Positions 8,766 through 18,059 of a stretch of 64,000 nt of DNA are shown piece after piece. Origin of the DNA: Acidobacteriota bacterium (GTDB taxonomy: Bacteria; Actinomycetota; Acidimicrobiia; Acidimicrobiales; Microtrichaceae). The stretch covers positions 1 to 64,000 of the forward strand of contig QEUP01000008.1 in NCBI GenBank assembly GCA_003577145.1. The letters run 5' to 3'. The notes beneath the pieces are model-generated. The model saw only the letters and a program-made list of their open reading frames with translations. It did not search any database and had not been told where the DNA came from. Position 1 is the first letter of the stretch; each line of letters starts with the position of its first letter. Made by a program: the position numbers and the translations under genes.

Positions 8766-9655
8766 GCCTCGAGCCGAGGGCCGTCCTCGTCCACCGGCGC
8801 TCCGAGTACGACGAGCTCCTGGCCCGCCACGGCACGCCTCAACAAGCCGCCTTCTTCCTGCAGGCCCGGGGTCACAGCCTCGACGAGGTCGTCGCCCGCC
8901 ACGAGACACTGCTGTCGGCCAGGCAGCTCGTCGCCGACGCAGTACCGGTTGATTGGCGCCGGGCCGAGGTCGAGCGCAGCGACTTGAGCCGGTTCATGTT
9001 CGGTCCCGAAGACATCGTGGTGGCAATCGGCCAGGACGGACTGGTGGCCAACGTCGCCAAGTACCTCACCGGCCAACCCGTGGTCGGGATCAACCCCGAG
9101 CCCGACCGCAACCCGGGCGTCCTGGTGCCGCACCCGCCCCTGGCAGCGCCGGCGCTTCTCGCCGCGGCCCGACACGAACCTCACGTCCAGGAGCGGACCA
9201 TGGTCAATGCCACCGCCGACGACGGCCAGTCGCTACGGGCGCTCAACGAGGTCTACATCGGCCACCCGACACACCAGTCGGCCCGCTACCTCCTGCGGCT
9301 CCCGGATGGGAGCCATGAGCGGCAGTCCTCCAGCGGCGTGCTGGCGGGAACCGGCACCGGCGCCACCGGCTGGCTCCGCTCGGCCTGGCAGGAGCGGCAC
9401 AGCAAACTCGCCCTCCCGCAGCCGACGGAGCCGGGCCTTTGCTGGTTCGTGCGGGAGGCCTGGCCCTCACCGCTCACCGGCACCAGCCTCACCGAGGGTG
9501 CCCTGGCCGAGGGCGAGGCCCTCGAGCTCGTGGCCGAATCCGACCAGCTGGTCTGCTTCGGTGACGGCATCGAAGCCGACGCGTTGGTGCTCAGCTGGGG
9601 CCAGCGGCTCAACGTCGCCAAGGCTCAGGTGAGCCTGCGCCTGGTCACTGCCTGA
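8762..9655 (+). CDS. NAD kinase-like (ATP-NAD kinase fold) protein
   Basis: 297 residues, starting at ATG 8762 within the SPFH stop. The NAD-kinase fold is visible: [19 protein letters not shown] corresponds to the nucleotide-binding GGDG loop (here GQDG), [13 protein letters not shown] to the GVNxGxLGFL segment, [15 protein letters not shown] to the NE-V motif, and [19 protein letters not shown] to the TPTGSTAY segment. The first glycine-rich motif and the TPTGST motif are altered, so kinase activity is uncertain; it may bind NAD or phosphorylate a related ligand. With an NrtR-type regulator upstream, a role in NAD or ADP-ribose metabolism is inferred. Confidence 0.78.
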   Translation: MSLEPRAVLVHRRSEYDELLARHGTPQQAAFFLQARGHSLDEVVARHETLLSARQLVADAVPVDWRRAEVERSDLSRFMFGPEDIVVAIGQDGLVANVAKYLTGQPVVGINPEPDRNPGVLVPHPPLAAPALLAAARHEPHVQERTMVNATADDGQSLRALNEVYIGHPTHQSARYLLRLPDGSHERQSSSGVLAGTGTGATGWLRSAWQERHSKLALPQPTEPGLCWFVREAWPSPLTGTSLTEGALAEGEALELVAESDQLVCFGDGIEADALVLSWGQRLNVAKAQVSLRLVTA

Positions 9656-9688
9656 GCGGGCTCGGGCGGCGCGGCCCCCGGCGAAGGC

Positions 9689-11353
9689 TCAGGTGTCCTT
9701 GAGGCGGCGGTAGAGCCGGATGAGCTCGTTGGTGGACGAGTCGTGGTCGAGCTGGGGCTCCTCGGCACACAGCAACTGGGGCGCGATCTGTTTGGCCAGC
9801 ACCTTGCCGAGCTCCACCCCCCACTGGTCGAACGAGTCGATGCCCCAGACGGTGCCCTGGGTGAACACCGAGTGCTCGTAGAGGGCGACGAGGGTCCCGA
9901 GGCGGAACGGGGTGAGCACCTCGGCAAGGATCACGTTGGTGGGACGGTTCCCCTCCATCACCCGCTGCGGAACCACCGCCTCGGCGCTGCCCTCGGCGCG
10001 CACCTCGTCGGCGGTCTTGCCGAAGGCCAGAGCCTTGGCCTGGGCGAAGACGTTGGACGACAGCAGGTCGTGGTGCTCACCGAGCGGGTTGAGCGACTTG
10101 GCGAAGCCGATCAGATCGACGGGGATGACGGTGGTTCCCTGGTGGATGAGCTGGTAGAAGCTGTGCTGGCCGTTGGTGCCGGGCTCACCCCAGTAGACCG
10201 CGCCGGTGTCGGCTTGAACCGGCTCCCCGGTCAGGGTCACGTGCTTGCCGTTGGACTCCATCGTGAGCTGCTGGAGATAGGCGGGAAAGCGCTTGAGGTA
10301 CTGCTCGTAGGGCATGACCCCCACCGTCTGGCAGCCGAAGAAGTCCCGGTACCACACCGCCAGCAGCCCCATGATCACCGGCAGGTTCTGGCCGAAGGGA
10401 GCGGTGCGGAAGTGCTCGTCCATGGCGTGGAACCCCGCCAGCATCTCCGCGAACCTCTCCGGGCCGACGGCGATCATCGTGGACAGACCGATGGCCGAAT
10501 CCATCGAGTAGCGGCCCCCGACCCAGTCCCAGAACCCGAACATGTTGGAGCTGTCGATGCCGAACGCCTCGACCCGCTCGGCGCTGGTGGACACGGCCAC
10601 GAAGTGGCTCGCCACCGAATCCTCGCCCAGAGCCCGCACCACCCAGTCCCGCGCCGAGTGAGCGTTGGTCATGGTCTCGAGGGTCGAGAACGTCTTGGAC
10701 GAGATGATGAACAGGGTCTCAGCCGGGTCGAGCCCGCGGGTGGCCTCCACGAGATCGGTGGAATCGATGTTGGACACGAACCGCATGGCCAGGCTGCGGT
10801 CGCTGTAGTGACGCAGCGCCTCGTAGGCCATGACCGGGCCGAGGTCGGAGCCACCGATGCCGACGTTGATCACGTTGCGGATGCGCTTGCCGGTGTGACC
10901 GGTCCACTCACCGCGGCGCACCCGGTCGGCGAAGCTCCCCATGCGGGCGAGCACCTGATGGACCTCGGCGACCACGTCTGTCCCGTCGACGACGAGGGAG
11001 CTGCCCGCAGGCATCCGCAGCGCCACGTGCAACACGGCACGGTCCTCGGAGATGTTGATGTGCCTACCGGCGAACATGGCGTCGATGTGGCTGCGGAGGC
11101 CGGACTGCTCTGCCAGCTCCACCAGCAGCCGCATGGTCTCGTCGGTGACCCGGTTCTTCGAGTAGTCCAGGTGCAACCCGACCGCCTCGGCTCGCAGCCG
11201 CTCGCCCCGGGTGAGGTCTGCGGCGAACAGGTCGCGCAGGTGAGCCGAGGCGATGTCGGCGTGGTGGGCCCGCAGGGCCTCCCATGCAGGCCGCTGCACG
11301 AGCGGGGTCATGGTGCCGGGCGCCTCGTGGCCTGTGTCGGTCATGGCGTTCAT
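9689..11353 (-). CDS. pgi: glucose-6-phosphate isomerase
   Basis: A 554-residue cytoplasmic enzyme interconverting glucose 6-phosphate and fructose 6-phosphate in glycolysis and gluconeogenesis. Motifs include [36 protein letters not shown], the signature [20 protein letters not shown] and [16 protein letters not shown], with [14 protein letters not shown] at the C-terminus. Start ATG 11353 overlaps the transaldolase stop by four bases (ATGA), so translation is coupled and the longer frame to 11401 is not used. The family usually has about 550 residues, so it is full length. Pairing with transaldolase links glycolysis to the pentose phosphate pathway, as in other actinobacteria where the two may be fused. 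Confidence 0.96.
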   Translation of the reverse strand: MNAMTDTGHEAPGTMTPLVQRPAWEALRAHHADIASAHLRDLFAADLTRGERLRAEAVGLHLDYSKNRVTDETMRLLVELAEQSGLRSHIDAMFAGRHINISEDRAVLHVALRMPAGSSLVVDGTDVVAEVHQVLARMGSFADRVRRGEWTGHTGKRIRNVINVGIGGSDLGPVMAYEALRHYSDRSLAMRFVSNIDSTDLVEATRGLDPAETLFIISSKTFSTLETMTNAHSARDWVVRALGEDSVASHFVAVSTSAERVEAFGIDSSNMFGFWDWVGGRYSMDSAIGLSTMIAVGPERFAEMLAGFHAMDEHFRTAPFGQNLPVIMGLLAVWYRDFFGCQTVGVMPYEQYLKRFPAYLQQLTMESNGKHVTLTGEPVQADTGAVYWGEPGTNGQHSFYQLIHQGTTVIPVDLIGFAKSLNPLGEHHDLLSSNVFAQAKALAFGKTADEVRAEGSAEAVVPQRVMEGNRPTNVILAEVLTPFRLGTLVALYEHSVFTQGTVWGIDSFDQWGVELGKVLAKQIAPQLLCAEEPQLDHDSSTNELIRLYRRLKDT

Positions 11354-12423
11354 GCGACTGCCTCGCTCTGGGCTGTCATGCGGCTGATCAGGTCGTCCCA
11401 CGATGACACGAACGCGGCTGCACCGTCGGCCTGCAGCTTGGCGGCGAGGGCGCCGACGTCGACCCCGGCTTCGCCGAAAGCCGCCAGCACCTCGTCGCAG
11501 CCGCCGCCGTCAGCGGACAGCACACCTTCGAGCCTGCCATGGTCGTGGAACGCTTCGAGGGTCGCGTCGGGCATGGTGTTGACCGTCAGCGGCGCCGCCA
11601 GCCCGGTCACATAGAGCGTGTCGGAGGCCTGGGGATCCTTGGTGCTGGTGCTGGCGAAGAGCAGCCGCTGCGGCCGGGCCCCCAGCCCTTCGAGGCGCTG
11701 CCACCGCGGCGAATCGAGCAGCCGGCGGTAGGCCCGGTAGGCGTCGGCCCCCACCGCCAGGCCGAGGCGGTCGCGCAGCTCTTCGGGCACCGCGTCTTTG
11801 ACCGCCACGTCCCAGCGGGACATGAACACCGACGCCACGCTGCCCACCGCCGGATCCGAGCCGTCGGCGAGCCGGCGCTCGATTCCTCTCATGTAGGCCT
11901 CGGCGGCGGCCACGTACTGCTCGGCGCTGAACAGCAGCGTGACGTTCACCGGCACCCCCGCCGCGATCGTCTCCTCGATTGCCGGCAGGCCCTCGGGAGT
12001 GCCGGGGATCTTGATGAACAGGTTGGGCCTGCCTGCGCGACCGTGCAGAGCCGAAGCCTCGGCGACGGTCGAGGAGGCGTCGTAGGCCAGCTTGGGCGAC
12101 ACCTCCAACGACACCCAGCCGTCGAGGCCGTCGCTGCGTTCGTGCTGGGCGAGGAACAGGTCGGCGGCTCGACGCAGGTCCTCCACCGCCAACTCGAAGA
12201 AGAGATCCTCCCCGGTGACACCGGCGCCCGCCTTGTCGGCGATGGCGTCGTCGTAGGCACCGGTGCCGATCGCGTGATCGTAGATGGACGGGTTGGAGGT
12301 CAAGCCGCTGACCGAGTACTCGTCCACGTAGCGCTGGATCTGCCCTTCGTCGAGCATCCTGCGGGTGATGTTGTCGAGCCACAGGCTCTGTCCGAGATCG
12401 TGCAGCTCGGCGGTTGCGGGCAT
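11350..12423 (-). CDS. tal: transaldolase
   Basis: A 357-residue transaldolase transferring the dihydroxyacetone unit in the non-oxidative pentose phosphate pathway. Motifs: [14 protein letters not shown] at the N-terminus, [35 protein letters not shown], the Schiff-base lysine in [18 protein letters not shown], and [12 protein letters not shown] 12423 has GAGGAGG upstream and agrees with the usual N-terminus; the frame to 12465 is not needed. It is the first gene of a two-gene operon with pgi, overlapping by four bases. Confidence 0.95.
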   Translation of the reverse strand: MPATAELHDLGQSLWLDNITRRMLDEGQIQRYVDEYSVSGLTSNPSIYDHAIGTGAYDDAIADKAGAGVTGEDLFFELAVEDLRRAADLFLAQHERSDGLDGWVSLEVSPKLAYDASSTVAEASALHGRAGRPNLFIKIPGTPEGLPAIEETIAAGVPVNVTLLFSAEQYVAAAEAYMRGIERRLADGSDPAVGSVASVFMSRWDVAVKDAVPEELRDRLGLAVGADAYRAYRRLLDSPRWQRLEGLGARPQRLLFASTSTKDPQASDTLYVTGLAAPLTVNTMPDATLEAFHDHGRLEGVLSADGGGCDEVLAAFGEAGVDVGALAAKLQADGAAAFVSSWDDLISRMTAQSEAVA

Positions 12424-12542
12424 CGTCAGGCCTCCTCGGCAGTCCACGCCGCAGCGGCGGCCCACCTTCCTAGACGCTATCGGCCCCTCGGCACCGATGT
12501 TGAAGGACTTCAGCCCGCGACCGGCTCAGCCAGGGCCGCCGG

Positions 12543-13052
12543 CTAGGCCACGGGCAACGACGGTTCCTTGCGGACCTTCTCGTCCCAGCTCAACAGGTCG
12601 ATGCCCGCTTCGTTGCAGCGGTCGCGTGCATCGAGGATCGACTGCACATCCGCGTCCGAGAGCCGCTCCACCATGAGCGACAGCCCGTCGCAGTCGCTGA
12701 CGTGAGGAAGGATGGTGCGGACCAGCGCCACAGCCTCGGTGACGTCAGCGTCGCTCAACTCGTCCTGGCCGGCCAGCGCCACCAGCCGCTTGGCCGAGGC
12801 GATCGCGCCGTCGTGATCGACATAGAGGCGCCGCACGTAGTCGGTGCCGAAGGTGGGGACCAGCGACGGGTACATCGTCTCCTCCTCGTAGCGGAAGTGG
12901 GGCCCGGTGAGGGCGGCGATGTACAGCAGGCGATCCATCGCCTGCTCGCACGAGCGCTGCTCGAAGGCCTCGAGCAGCTCGAGCAGGGCATCACGGACCG
13001 CGCGATGTTCGTCACGGAAGATGGTGCTGAAACGGTCGGCAAGCAGGGTCAT
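12543..13052 (-). CDS. hemerythrin HHE-domain protein
   Basis: 169 residues, ATG 13052 with AGGAG upstream. It is a four-helix bundle with the di-iron ligand pattern His16 (DEHRAVRD), His52 with Glu56/57 (HFRYEEETMYP), His80 (VDHDGAI) and His117 with Asp120 (LPHVSDCD). HHE proteins bind O2 or NO at a non-haem di-iron site and are linked to oxygen, nitric oxide or iron handling. It is transcribed away from the ADP-ribosylglycohydrolase gene; inverted repeats lie in the shared promoter. Confidence 0.87.
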   Translation of the reverse strand: MTLLADRFSTIFRDEHRAVRDALLELLEAFEQRSCEQAMDRLLYIAALTGPHFRYEEETMYPSLVPTFGTDYVRRLYVDHDGAIASAKRLVALAGQDELSDADVTEAVALVRTILPHVSDCDGLSLMVERLSDADVQSILDARDRCNEAGIDLLSWDEKVRKEPSLPVA

Positions 13053-13076
13053 GATGATCTGGCTCCTAGGGAAAAT

Positions 13077-13170
13077 CCTCTTCGGTCGTCTGACGATCGC
13101 AGCACCGAAGAGGGGCTCGTGTCAATAGTTGATCAATCTTGTCACGAATTGCCCGTACATGTGATACGGG
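13077..13170. promoter_or_regulatory. divergent promoter region with two inverted repeats
   Basis: A perfect 10-base inverted repeat, CCTCTTCGGT (13077-13086) and ACCGAAGAGG (13104-13113), lies before the hemerythrin gene, where it could form a leader hairpin. A second, CCCGTA (13152-13157) and TACGGG (13165-13170), lies nearer the rightward gene. A TTGACA box (minus strand, 13125-13120) may be the hemerythrin -35, although no good -10 follows at the usual spacing. Confidence 0.4.
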
Positions 13171-13207
13171 TCGCCAAGGCGTGAGGATCGAGGTGGGCGA
13201 ACATCCA

Positions 13208-14308
13208 ATGGATGAAAGCGACCACCGAGGGCGAGAGGCACTGCGTGCGCGCGGGCTCCTGCCTGCGCTGGCGCCGTCGGTTCTGGTGGTGCCAGACGAG
13301 CGCGCCGACCTCCGCGCCGCCTACCGGGGAGCGCTCGTCGGCACCGCGATCGGCGACGCGCTGGGCCGGCCTGCCGAAGGGCGCTCGCCGCAACTGCTTG
13401 TTGAGCGCTACGGACGGTTGAGGGACTACCAGCCGTGGCGGGGTTGGGAGGGGGGGCCGAGGGGGACGATCACCGACGACACCCAGCTGACCATGTGCGT
13501 CGGCGAGTCGTTGCTGGCGGGCGACGGGCGGCTCGACCCTGTGGACCTGGCGCAACGCTTCGTCGACTGGTTTCCCCGAGGCCGCGGCAAGGGCCGCACC
13601 TGCACGGTGGCGCTGCTGTCGCTCATGGACGGCGTCCCGTGGTGGGAGGCGGGTGACGCCTCCGCGGGCAATGGTGCCGCCATGCGCGCGGCGCCTGTGG
13701 GGCTCGTCCACCTTCACGACACGACCGCCATGGTCGAGGACGCAGCGCTCTCAGCGGTGCTGACCCACGCCGACCCCATGGCAGTGGCCTCCGCGGCCGC
13801 CCACGCCTTCACCGTGGCCCACTTGGCGGCCACCGAGCCGGGACGGCTTGACACCGCCCAACTGATGGGTGAGCTGTCCCAGGTGCTGTCCACCGTCGAT
13901 GACCCCGGCTACCGGGAACGGGACTGGCAGACCCGTCCCGGCAAGACCGCCGAACCGGTTCGCCTCGCCGACCGCCTCGCCGAGGTGCCGATCCGCCTCG
14001 ACCACTCCCCGGTCGAGGCTTTCGACTGGTTCTACAACGGCGCCTTCGTGCTCGAATCGCTGCCCGCGGCGTTGTGGTGCTTCCTGCGCTCACCCGACGA
14101 ACCCGAGGAAGTGGTCGTGACCGCGGTGATGGGCGGTCACGACGCCGACACCGTCGCCTCCCTGGCGGGCGCCTACGTCGGCGCCTACCTGGGCGAGCCG
14201 GCGTTCCCCGAGCGCTGGCGGGGCGAGGACCTCGAGTTCGGGGACGAACTGCGCTCGATGGGCGACGGGCTGCTGGCGCTGGCGCTGGCGGGAAGGGAAC
14301 GGCCCTGA
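13208..14308 (+). CDS. ADP-ribosylglycohydrolase family protein (DraG/ARH)
   Basis: 366 residues from ATG 13208; a TTG at 13139 would add a poor extension. Hallmarks of the all-helical ARH fold: AYRGALVGTAIGDALGRPAEG, the metal motif GTITDDTQLTM, GNGAAMRAAPVGL, and GGHDADTVASLAGAYVGAYLGE near the C-terminus. The family removes ADP-ribose from proteins or small molecules using two Mg2+ ions held by these aspartates and threonines. The substrate is unknown. It stands alone between hemerythrin and a convergent glycosyltransferase. A truncated family member lies at 747-1121, and the NrtR/NAD-kinase-like module is 3.5 kb upstream, so an ADP-ribose link is possible. Confidence 0.88.
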   Translation: MDESDHRGREALRARGLLPALAPSVLVVPDERADLRAAYRGALVGTAIGDALGRPAEGRSPQLLVERYGRLRDYQPWRGWEGGPRGTITDDTQLTMCVGESLLAGDGRLDPVDLAQRFVDWFPRGRGKGRTCTVALLSLMDGVPWWEAGDASAGNGAAMRAAPVGLVHLHDTTAMVEDAALSAVLTHADPMAVASAAAHAFTVAHLAATEPGRLDTAQLMGELSQVLSTVDDPGYRERDWQTRPGKTAEPVRLADRLAEVPIRLDHSPVEAFDWFYNGAFVLESLPAALWCFLRSPDEPEEVVVTAVMGGHDADTVASLAGAYVGAYLGEPAFPERWRGEDLEFGDELRSMGDGLLALALAGRERP

Positions 14309-14328
14309 GCGACCCGCGACACCGAACC

Positions 14329-14349
14329 GGGGCGGCGGCTGCCCGCCCC
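14329..14349. terminator. GC-rich hairpin between convergent genes
   Basis: GGGGCGG and CCGCCCC (14329-14335 and 14343-14349) form a 7-base-pair stem with a 7-base loop, in the 44-base gap between two convergent genes. There is no T-tract, so it is at best an actinobacterial-style terminator. Confidence 0.4.
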
Positions 14350-14352
14350 GCT

Positions 14353-16650
14353 TCAGACCAGCGTCAGGTCGTAGACGGTGACGTTGCCGACGGTGGTGGC
14401 GGTGAAGTTGTCCTCCACCCAGGAGGCGATCTCACGGGCCGCCTCGCTGCCACCCCGGCTGTTGGCACCGGACAGACCGCTGGCGATGTAGTAGTGGATC
14501 TGTCCCTCGCTGACGTACTCCTGGAACTGGGCGAGCGTCGGTGAGGGATCGGAGCCGTTGAAGCCACCTATCGGCATGACCGGCAACTCGGTGGCGAGCT
14601 GATAGCTCGACGCGTTCTGCGAACCAGTCGTCGCCGCCACCCAGGTGAAGCCCGCGGCGTTCTCGCTGAGCAGAGCGACCATCTCGTCGCTCACCTCCAC
14701 GCCGTTGAGCAGGCCGCCCCGGCCACCTCCGGTGTCGCCACCCGCGCCGGGTCCGGGGACGTTCCCCCCCTGGCCGGGTACGCCTTGCCCGGGGTCAGCC
14801 GTGCCGGGAGCGCCCTGGCCGGGACCAGCCGCGCCCGGAACCTGCGCCGTGCCGGGAGCGCCCTGGCCGGGCGGCCCCGTGCCCGGAACCTGCGCCGTGC
14901 CGGGACCAACCTGGCCGGGACCAGCCTGGCCGGGACCAACCTGGCCGGGACCAACCTGGCCGGGACCAACCTGGCCGGGGTGGCCGGGACCAACCTGGCC
15001 GGGACCAACCTGGCCGGGGTGGCCGGGAGCGCCGCCACGTCCGGCCGTCTCCACGGTGGGACCTGCGTTCACCAGCGAACCCTCCCGCCCGTTGATCACC
15101 GTTTCGAGGGTCCAGGCCGCGGGCGCGGCGAGTGCCACGGCCACCGCGACGATCGCCGCCAGGCTTGTCAGGCGGGCTGCGGCCACGCGGTTCTCACCGG
15201 GCAGCACGGCACTCACCACGAAGCCGACGGCGCTCAGCACCGAGAGGAGCACGATCGTCTCAGCAAGCCACGGGTTCCAGGTGGGGGCCCGGCCGAGCAA
15301 CGCAGCTGCCCAGAGCCCGGTGAGCACGGTCAGTCCCGCCATGGTCGACTTCGCTCCCCAATGCGCCCGGTGAGCCCACAGCATCGTTGCGCCGATGCCG
15401 ACCAGTGCGCCGATGGCCGGTGCCAAAGCGACGGTGTAGTAGGCGTGGAAGATGCCCGCCATGAAGCTGAAGGTGAGCGCGGTGACCAGCAGCCATCCGC
15501 CCCAGATGACCAGCGCGGCACGCTGCAGGTCGGTGCGGGCGGCCCGCCGGGTCAGCCAGAAGCCCACGACGAGCAGGACCAGTGCGGCCGGGAGCAGCCA
15601 GGCGATCTGGCCTCCGATCTCGTTGTCGAACAGGCGGGTGATGCCGGTGGCACCCCAGATGCCGCCCCCCTGGCCGCCCTGAGCGCCTTGGAGACCCGGA
15701 CCTCCCCCGCCGACGCTGCCGGTCTCGTTGCCGGTGAGCCGGCCGAAGCCGTTGTAGCCGAAGGTGAGCTCGAGGAAGCTGTTGGTCTGCGAACCGCCGA
15801 TGTAAGGGCGGGAGGAAGCCGGCCACAGCTCTACGAGCGCGACCCACCACCCACCGGCCGCCACCATGGCAGCGAACGCCAGTCCCAGGTCGGCTATGCG
15901 CCGGCCGATCGCCGCCCTGCCCGCCAGGAGGTAGGCCAGCGCGAACGGGGGCACCACCAGCAGCACCTGGAGTTGTTTGGTGAGGAAGCCGAAGCCGATC
16001 GCGATGCCGGTGAGGATGAACCAGCGGGCGCGTCCGTCGTCGATGGCGCGCAACGCGGTGTAGGCGGCGACGGTGAGCAGCAGCGTGAGCAGCGCGTCCG
16101 GGTTGTTGAAACGGAACATGAGCGCGGCGACCGGGGTGAGCGCCATCACCGCACCCGCAAGCAACCCTGCAGCCGGGGTGAACCAACGGCGGACCGCGGC
16201 GTACAGGACCCCGACCGAGGCAACGCCCATCAGTGCCTGGGGAACGAGGATGCTCCAGGAGTTGAGCCCGAACACACGCACAGAGAGAGCCTGGGGCCAC
16301 AGGAACATCGGCGGTTTGTCGATGGTGATGCTGTTGGCCGCGTCCGACGAACCGAAAAGGAAGGCCTTCCAGCTCACCGAGCCTGCCTGGGCAGCAGCCG
16401 AGTAGAACGAGTTCGCCCAGCCCGAGGCCGCCAGGTTCCAGGTGTAGAGAACCAGCGTCCCAGCCAGCAGGGCGAGGAGGGACGGCCGCACCCAGCGGGG
16501 GTCGTCGGGCCGGCCCCGGAAGAAGCGGCGGAGCCGGCCGGGGCGGGGCGCACGCGGGGGCGGCGGCGACTCCCGGGGTTCGTGGCCCTCTGCGAGGTGG
16601 TCCTGCAGCGGCGGAGCGGTGGGTATGGCGGGCTGACCGGTGATGGTCAT
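14353..16650 (-). CDS. GT39-like integral membrane glycosyltransferase (PMT/ArnT/YkcB type)
   Basis: 765 residues; ATG 16650 with GGGAGG upstream is preferred over the frame opening at 16887. A proline-rich cytoplasmic N-terminus precedes about a dozen hydrophobic segments. The first loop contains ITIDKPPMFLWPQALSVRVFG, with the DKPP motif of GT39-type lipid-phosphate-sugar transferases. Then comes RFNNPDALLTLLLTVAAY, a glycine-rich loop (SVGGGGPGLQGAQGGQGGG), a Gly/Pro/Gln repeat (DNA 14755-15034) and a soluble C-terminal domain. Members use polyprenyl-phosphate sugars to glycosylate lipids or proteins at the outer face of the membrane. The acceptor is unknown. Confidence 0.88.
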   Translation of the reverse strand: MTITGQPAIPTAPPLQDHLAEGHEPRESPPPPRAPRPGRLRRFFRGRPDDPRWVRPSLLALLAGTLVLYTWNLAASGWANSFYSAAAQAGSVSWKAFLFGSSDAANSITIDKPPMFLWPQALSVRVFGLNSWSILVPQALMGVASVGVLYAAVRRWFTPAAGLLAGAVMALTPVAALMFRFNNPDALLTLLLTVAAYTALRAIDDGRARWFILTGIAIGFGFLTKQLQVLLVVPPFALAYLLAGRAAIGRRIADLGLAFAAMVAAGGWWVALVELWPASSRPYIGGSQTNSFLELTFGYNGFGRLTGNETGSVGGGGPGLQGAQGGQGGGIWGATGITRLFDNEIGGQIAWLLPAALVLLVVGFWLTRRAARTDLQRAALVIWGGWLLVTALTFSFMAGIFHAYYTVALAPAIGALVGIGATMLWAHRAHWGAKSTMAGLTVLTGLWAAALLGRAPTWNPWLAETIVLLSVLSAVGFVVSAVLPGENRVAAARLTSLAAIVAVAVALAAPAAWTLETVINGREGSLVNAGPTVETAGRGGAPGHPGQVGPGQVGPGHPGQVGPGQVGPGQVGPGQAGPGQVGPGTAQVPGTGPPGQGAPGTAQVPGAAGPGQGAPGTADPGQGVPGQGGNVPGPGAGGDTGGGRGGLLNGVEVSDEMVALLSENAAGFTWVAATTGSQNASSYQLATELPVMPIGGFNGSDPSPTLAQFQEYVSEGQIHYYIASGLSGANSRGGSEAAREIASWVEDNFTATTVGNVTVYDLTLV
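14755..15034 (-). repeat. 15-bp minisatellite encoding GPGQV repeats
   Basis: Within the glycosyltransferase gene, near-identical 15-base units (ggccgggaccaacct) run most regularly from about 14910 to 15030 and degenerate towards 14755. They encode tandem GPGQV/GPGHP/GPGTAQVP on the minus strand. The unit is a multiple of three, so copy changes keep the frame. It links the membrane part to the C-terminal domain. Confidence 0.85.
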
Positions 16651-17077
16651 GTCGGCCTCCCGTCCGCCAAGGCCTCGCCCGCCTTGCACCAGAGCCGCAG
16701 GCGGTCTTCGGTGAGTGGGCGACGCCGCACCGCCACCTCCGACGGAGGCGGCCGCGTCGCCAGAACGGTCGTCATGACGCGGTCCACGACTGCGAACATG
16801 ACACCGGTTTCTCAGACCGCTCTGGGGAAATCCTAAGAATCGGTTGGGAAGCGAGCTCACGGCGGGCTGTGTCCGGCGCCGGGTCACGGTGGCGTTCGAT
16901 CAACGCGATGAGTCGACGCTCAACCGGTTGTTCCGTGCCACGGTCGAACCCACTCAGGCGGAGGCGTCGGCGAGGACCACGGGGTCTGTGTCGGCGAGAG
17001 GTCCCCGGCGATCTTGGAGATCACGTGAACGCCCCGCAGCGCCACGGCCTCCTCGCGAACCACACCCGCGCGCGGAC
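16651..17077. other. 427-base gap without a supported gene
   Basis: This separates two leftward genes and should carry the glycosyltransferase promoter. A minus-strand peptide around 16970-17070 (VALRGVHVISKIAGDLSP, continuing as DPVVLADASA in another frame) reads like the tail of a frameshifted gene, but I cannot name it. Confidence 0.35.
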
Positions 17078-17977
17078 CTAGTCCTGACCGAAGCCGACCT
17101 CGGCCAGCACCTCCGGCAGCGCTGCCATCTGCTCGAGGTGTTGTTCCAGCGAGTCGCTGCGGAACCGATAGTTGAGGATTGTGGCGCCCAGAGCCAGGAT
17201 CTCGGCGGCCTGCGCCCGTATCCGGTCGGGTTCGGTGAGCGGATCGACCGCCGGCTCGGGCCAGATGACCACATCGAGAGATCCATCCCGCTCGTACCAC
17301 GACGGCAGGGAACGCGCCCAGGTGATCATCTCGGCGACCTCCCCGGGCTCGAGCAGGAACGGCACCCAGGCGTCTCCCAGTTCCACCGCTCTCCTCAGCG
17401 AGCGCCGGGTGCGACCACCCACCCAGATGGGGGGCCGCTCCTGCACCGGGGTCGGGTCGACCACGAAGTCACCGAAGCTGTAGTGGGGCCCTTCGTAGGT
17501 AGGCACCAGCTCGCCCCATCCCGCGAGGATCGCCCTGAGTGCATCGTCGGCCAGGTCGCCCCGGCCCTCGAAGGGCTTGCCCAGCAGTTCGAACTCGGGC
17601 CTGAGCGACCCGACACCTACCCCGAGGATCAGCCGGCCGTTGCTCAGCCGATCGAGGGTGCGGTAGTGCTTGAGCACCTCGAGCGGGTGGTGGTAGGGCA
17701 GCACGACCATGTTGGTGGCCAGGCGGATCCGTTCGGTCACCGCCGCCAGGTAGGAGAGGGTGGCCAGCAGGTCCCAGTAGCGCTTGCCCCGGCGGGGTTC
17801 GACGTCGACGGGCACGGCCACGTGCTCGCTGGCGGTGAGGTGGTGGTAGCCGTGCCGGTCCGCCGCCCGGGCGACCGCCACGAGGTCCTCCACGCCGGCG
17901 TCGATCTCCCACTGGTTGTGGGAGCGGGTGAGGAGGATGACGATCGGGGTGATGATGCCCAGCCGGGGTGCCTGCAC
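17078..17977 (-). CDS. LLM-class F420-dependent oxidoreductase
   Basis: 299 residues, GTG 17977 start (no strong ribosome site; possibly leaderless). Luciferase-like TIM barrel: AVARAADRHGYHHLTASEHVAVP, the ATLSYLAAVTERIRLATNMVVLPYHHPLEVL strand-helix, LDRLSNGRLILGVGVGSLRPEFELLG, and PPIWVGGRTRRSLRRAVELGDAW. This pattern fits the F420-binding branch typical of actinobacteria, although FMN-dependent relatives exist. Substrate unknown. It is transcribed divergently from the GH31 lipoprotein, with about 80 bases between the starts. Confidence 0.87.
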   Translation of the reverse strand: MQAPRLGIITPIVILLTRSHNQWEIDAGVEDLVAVARAADRHGYHHLTASEHVAVPVDVEPRRGKRYWDLLATLSYLAAVTERIRLATNMVVLPYHHPLEVLKHYRTLDRLSNGRLILGVGVGSLRPEFELLGKPFEGRGDLADDALRAILAGWGELVPTYEGPHYSFGDFVVDPTPVQERPPIWVGGRTRRSLRRAVELGDAWVPFLLEPGEVAEMITWARSLPSWYERDGSLDVVIWPEPAVDPLTEPDRIRAQAAEILALGATILNYRFRSDSLEQHLEQMAALPEVLAEVGFGQD

Positions 17978-18059
17978 GAACGGGGATCGTAGCGACCAGC
18001 TACTCTCCGGGCTGCACCTGAGCTCGGTGTCAGCAGGCGAATCGAGCGGGGGTCATGCG

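Noticed and set aside
9743-11614. 623-residue plus-strand open frame over pgi
   Set aside because: Antisense shadow of a well-supported pgi gene; His/Val/Gly-rich composition typical of GC-rich shadows.
14785-16836. 683-residue plus-strand frame with NLAGT repeats
   Set aside because: Shadow of the glycosyltransferase minisatellite; the repeat is explained by the minus-strand gene.
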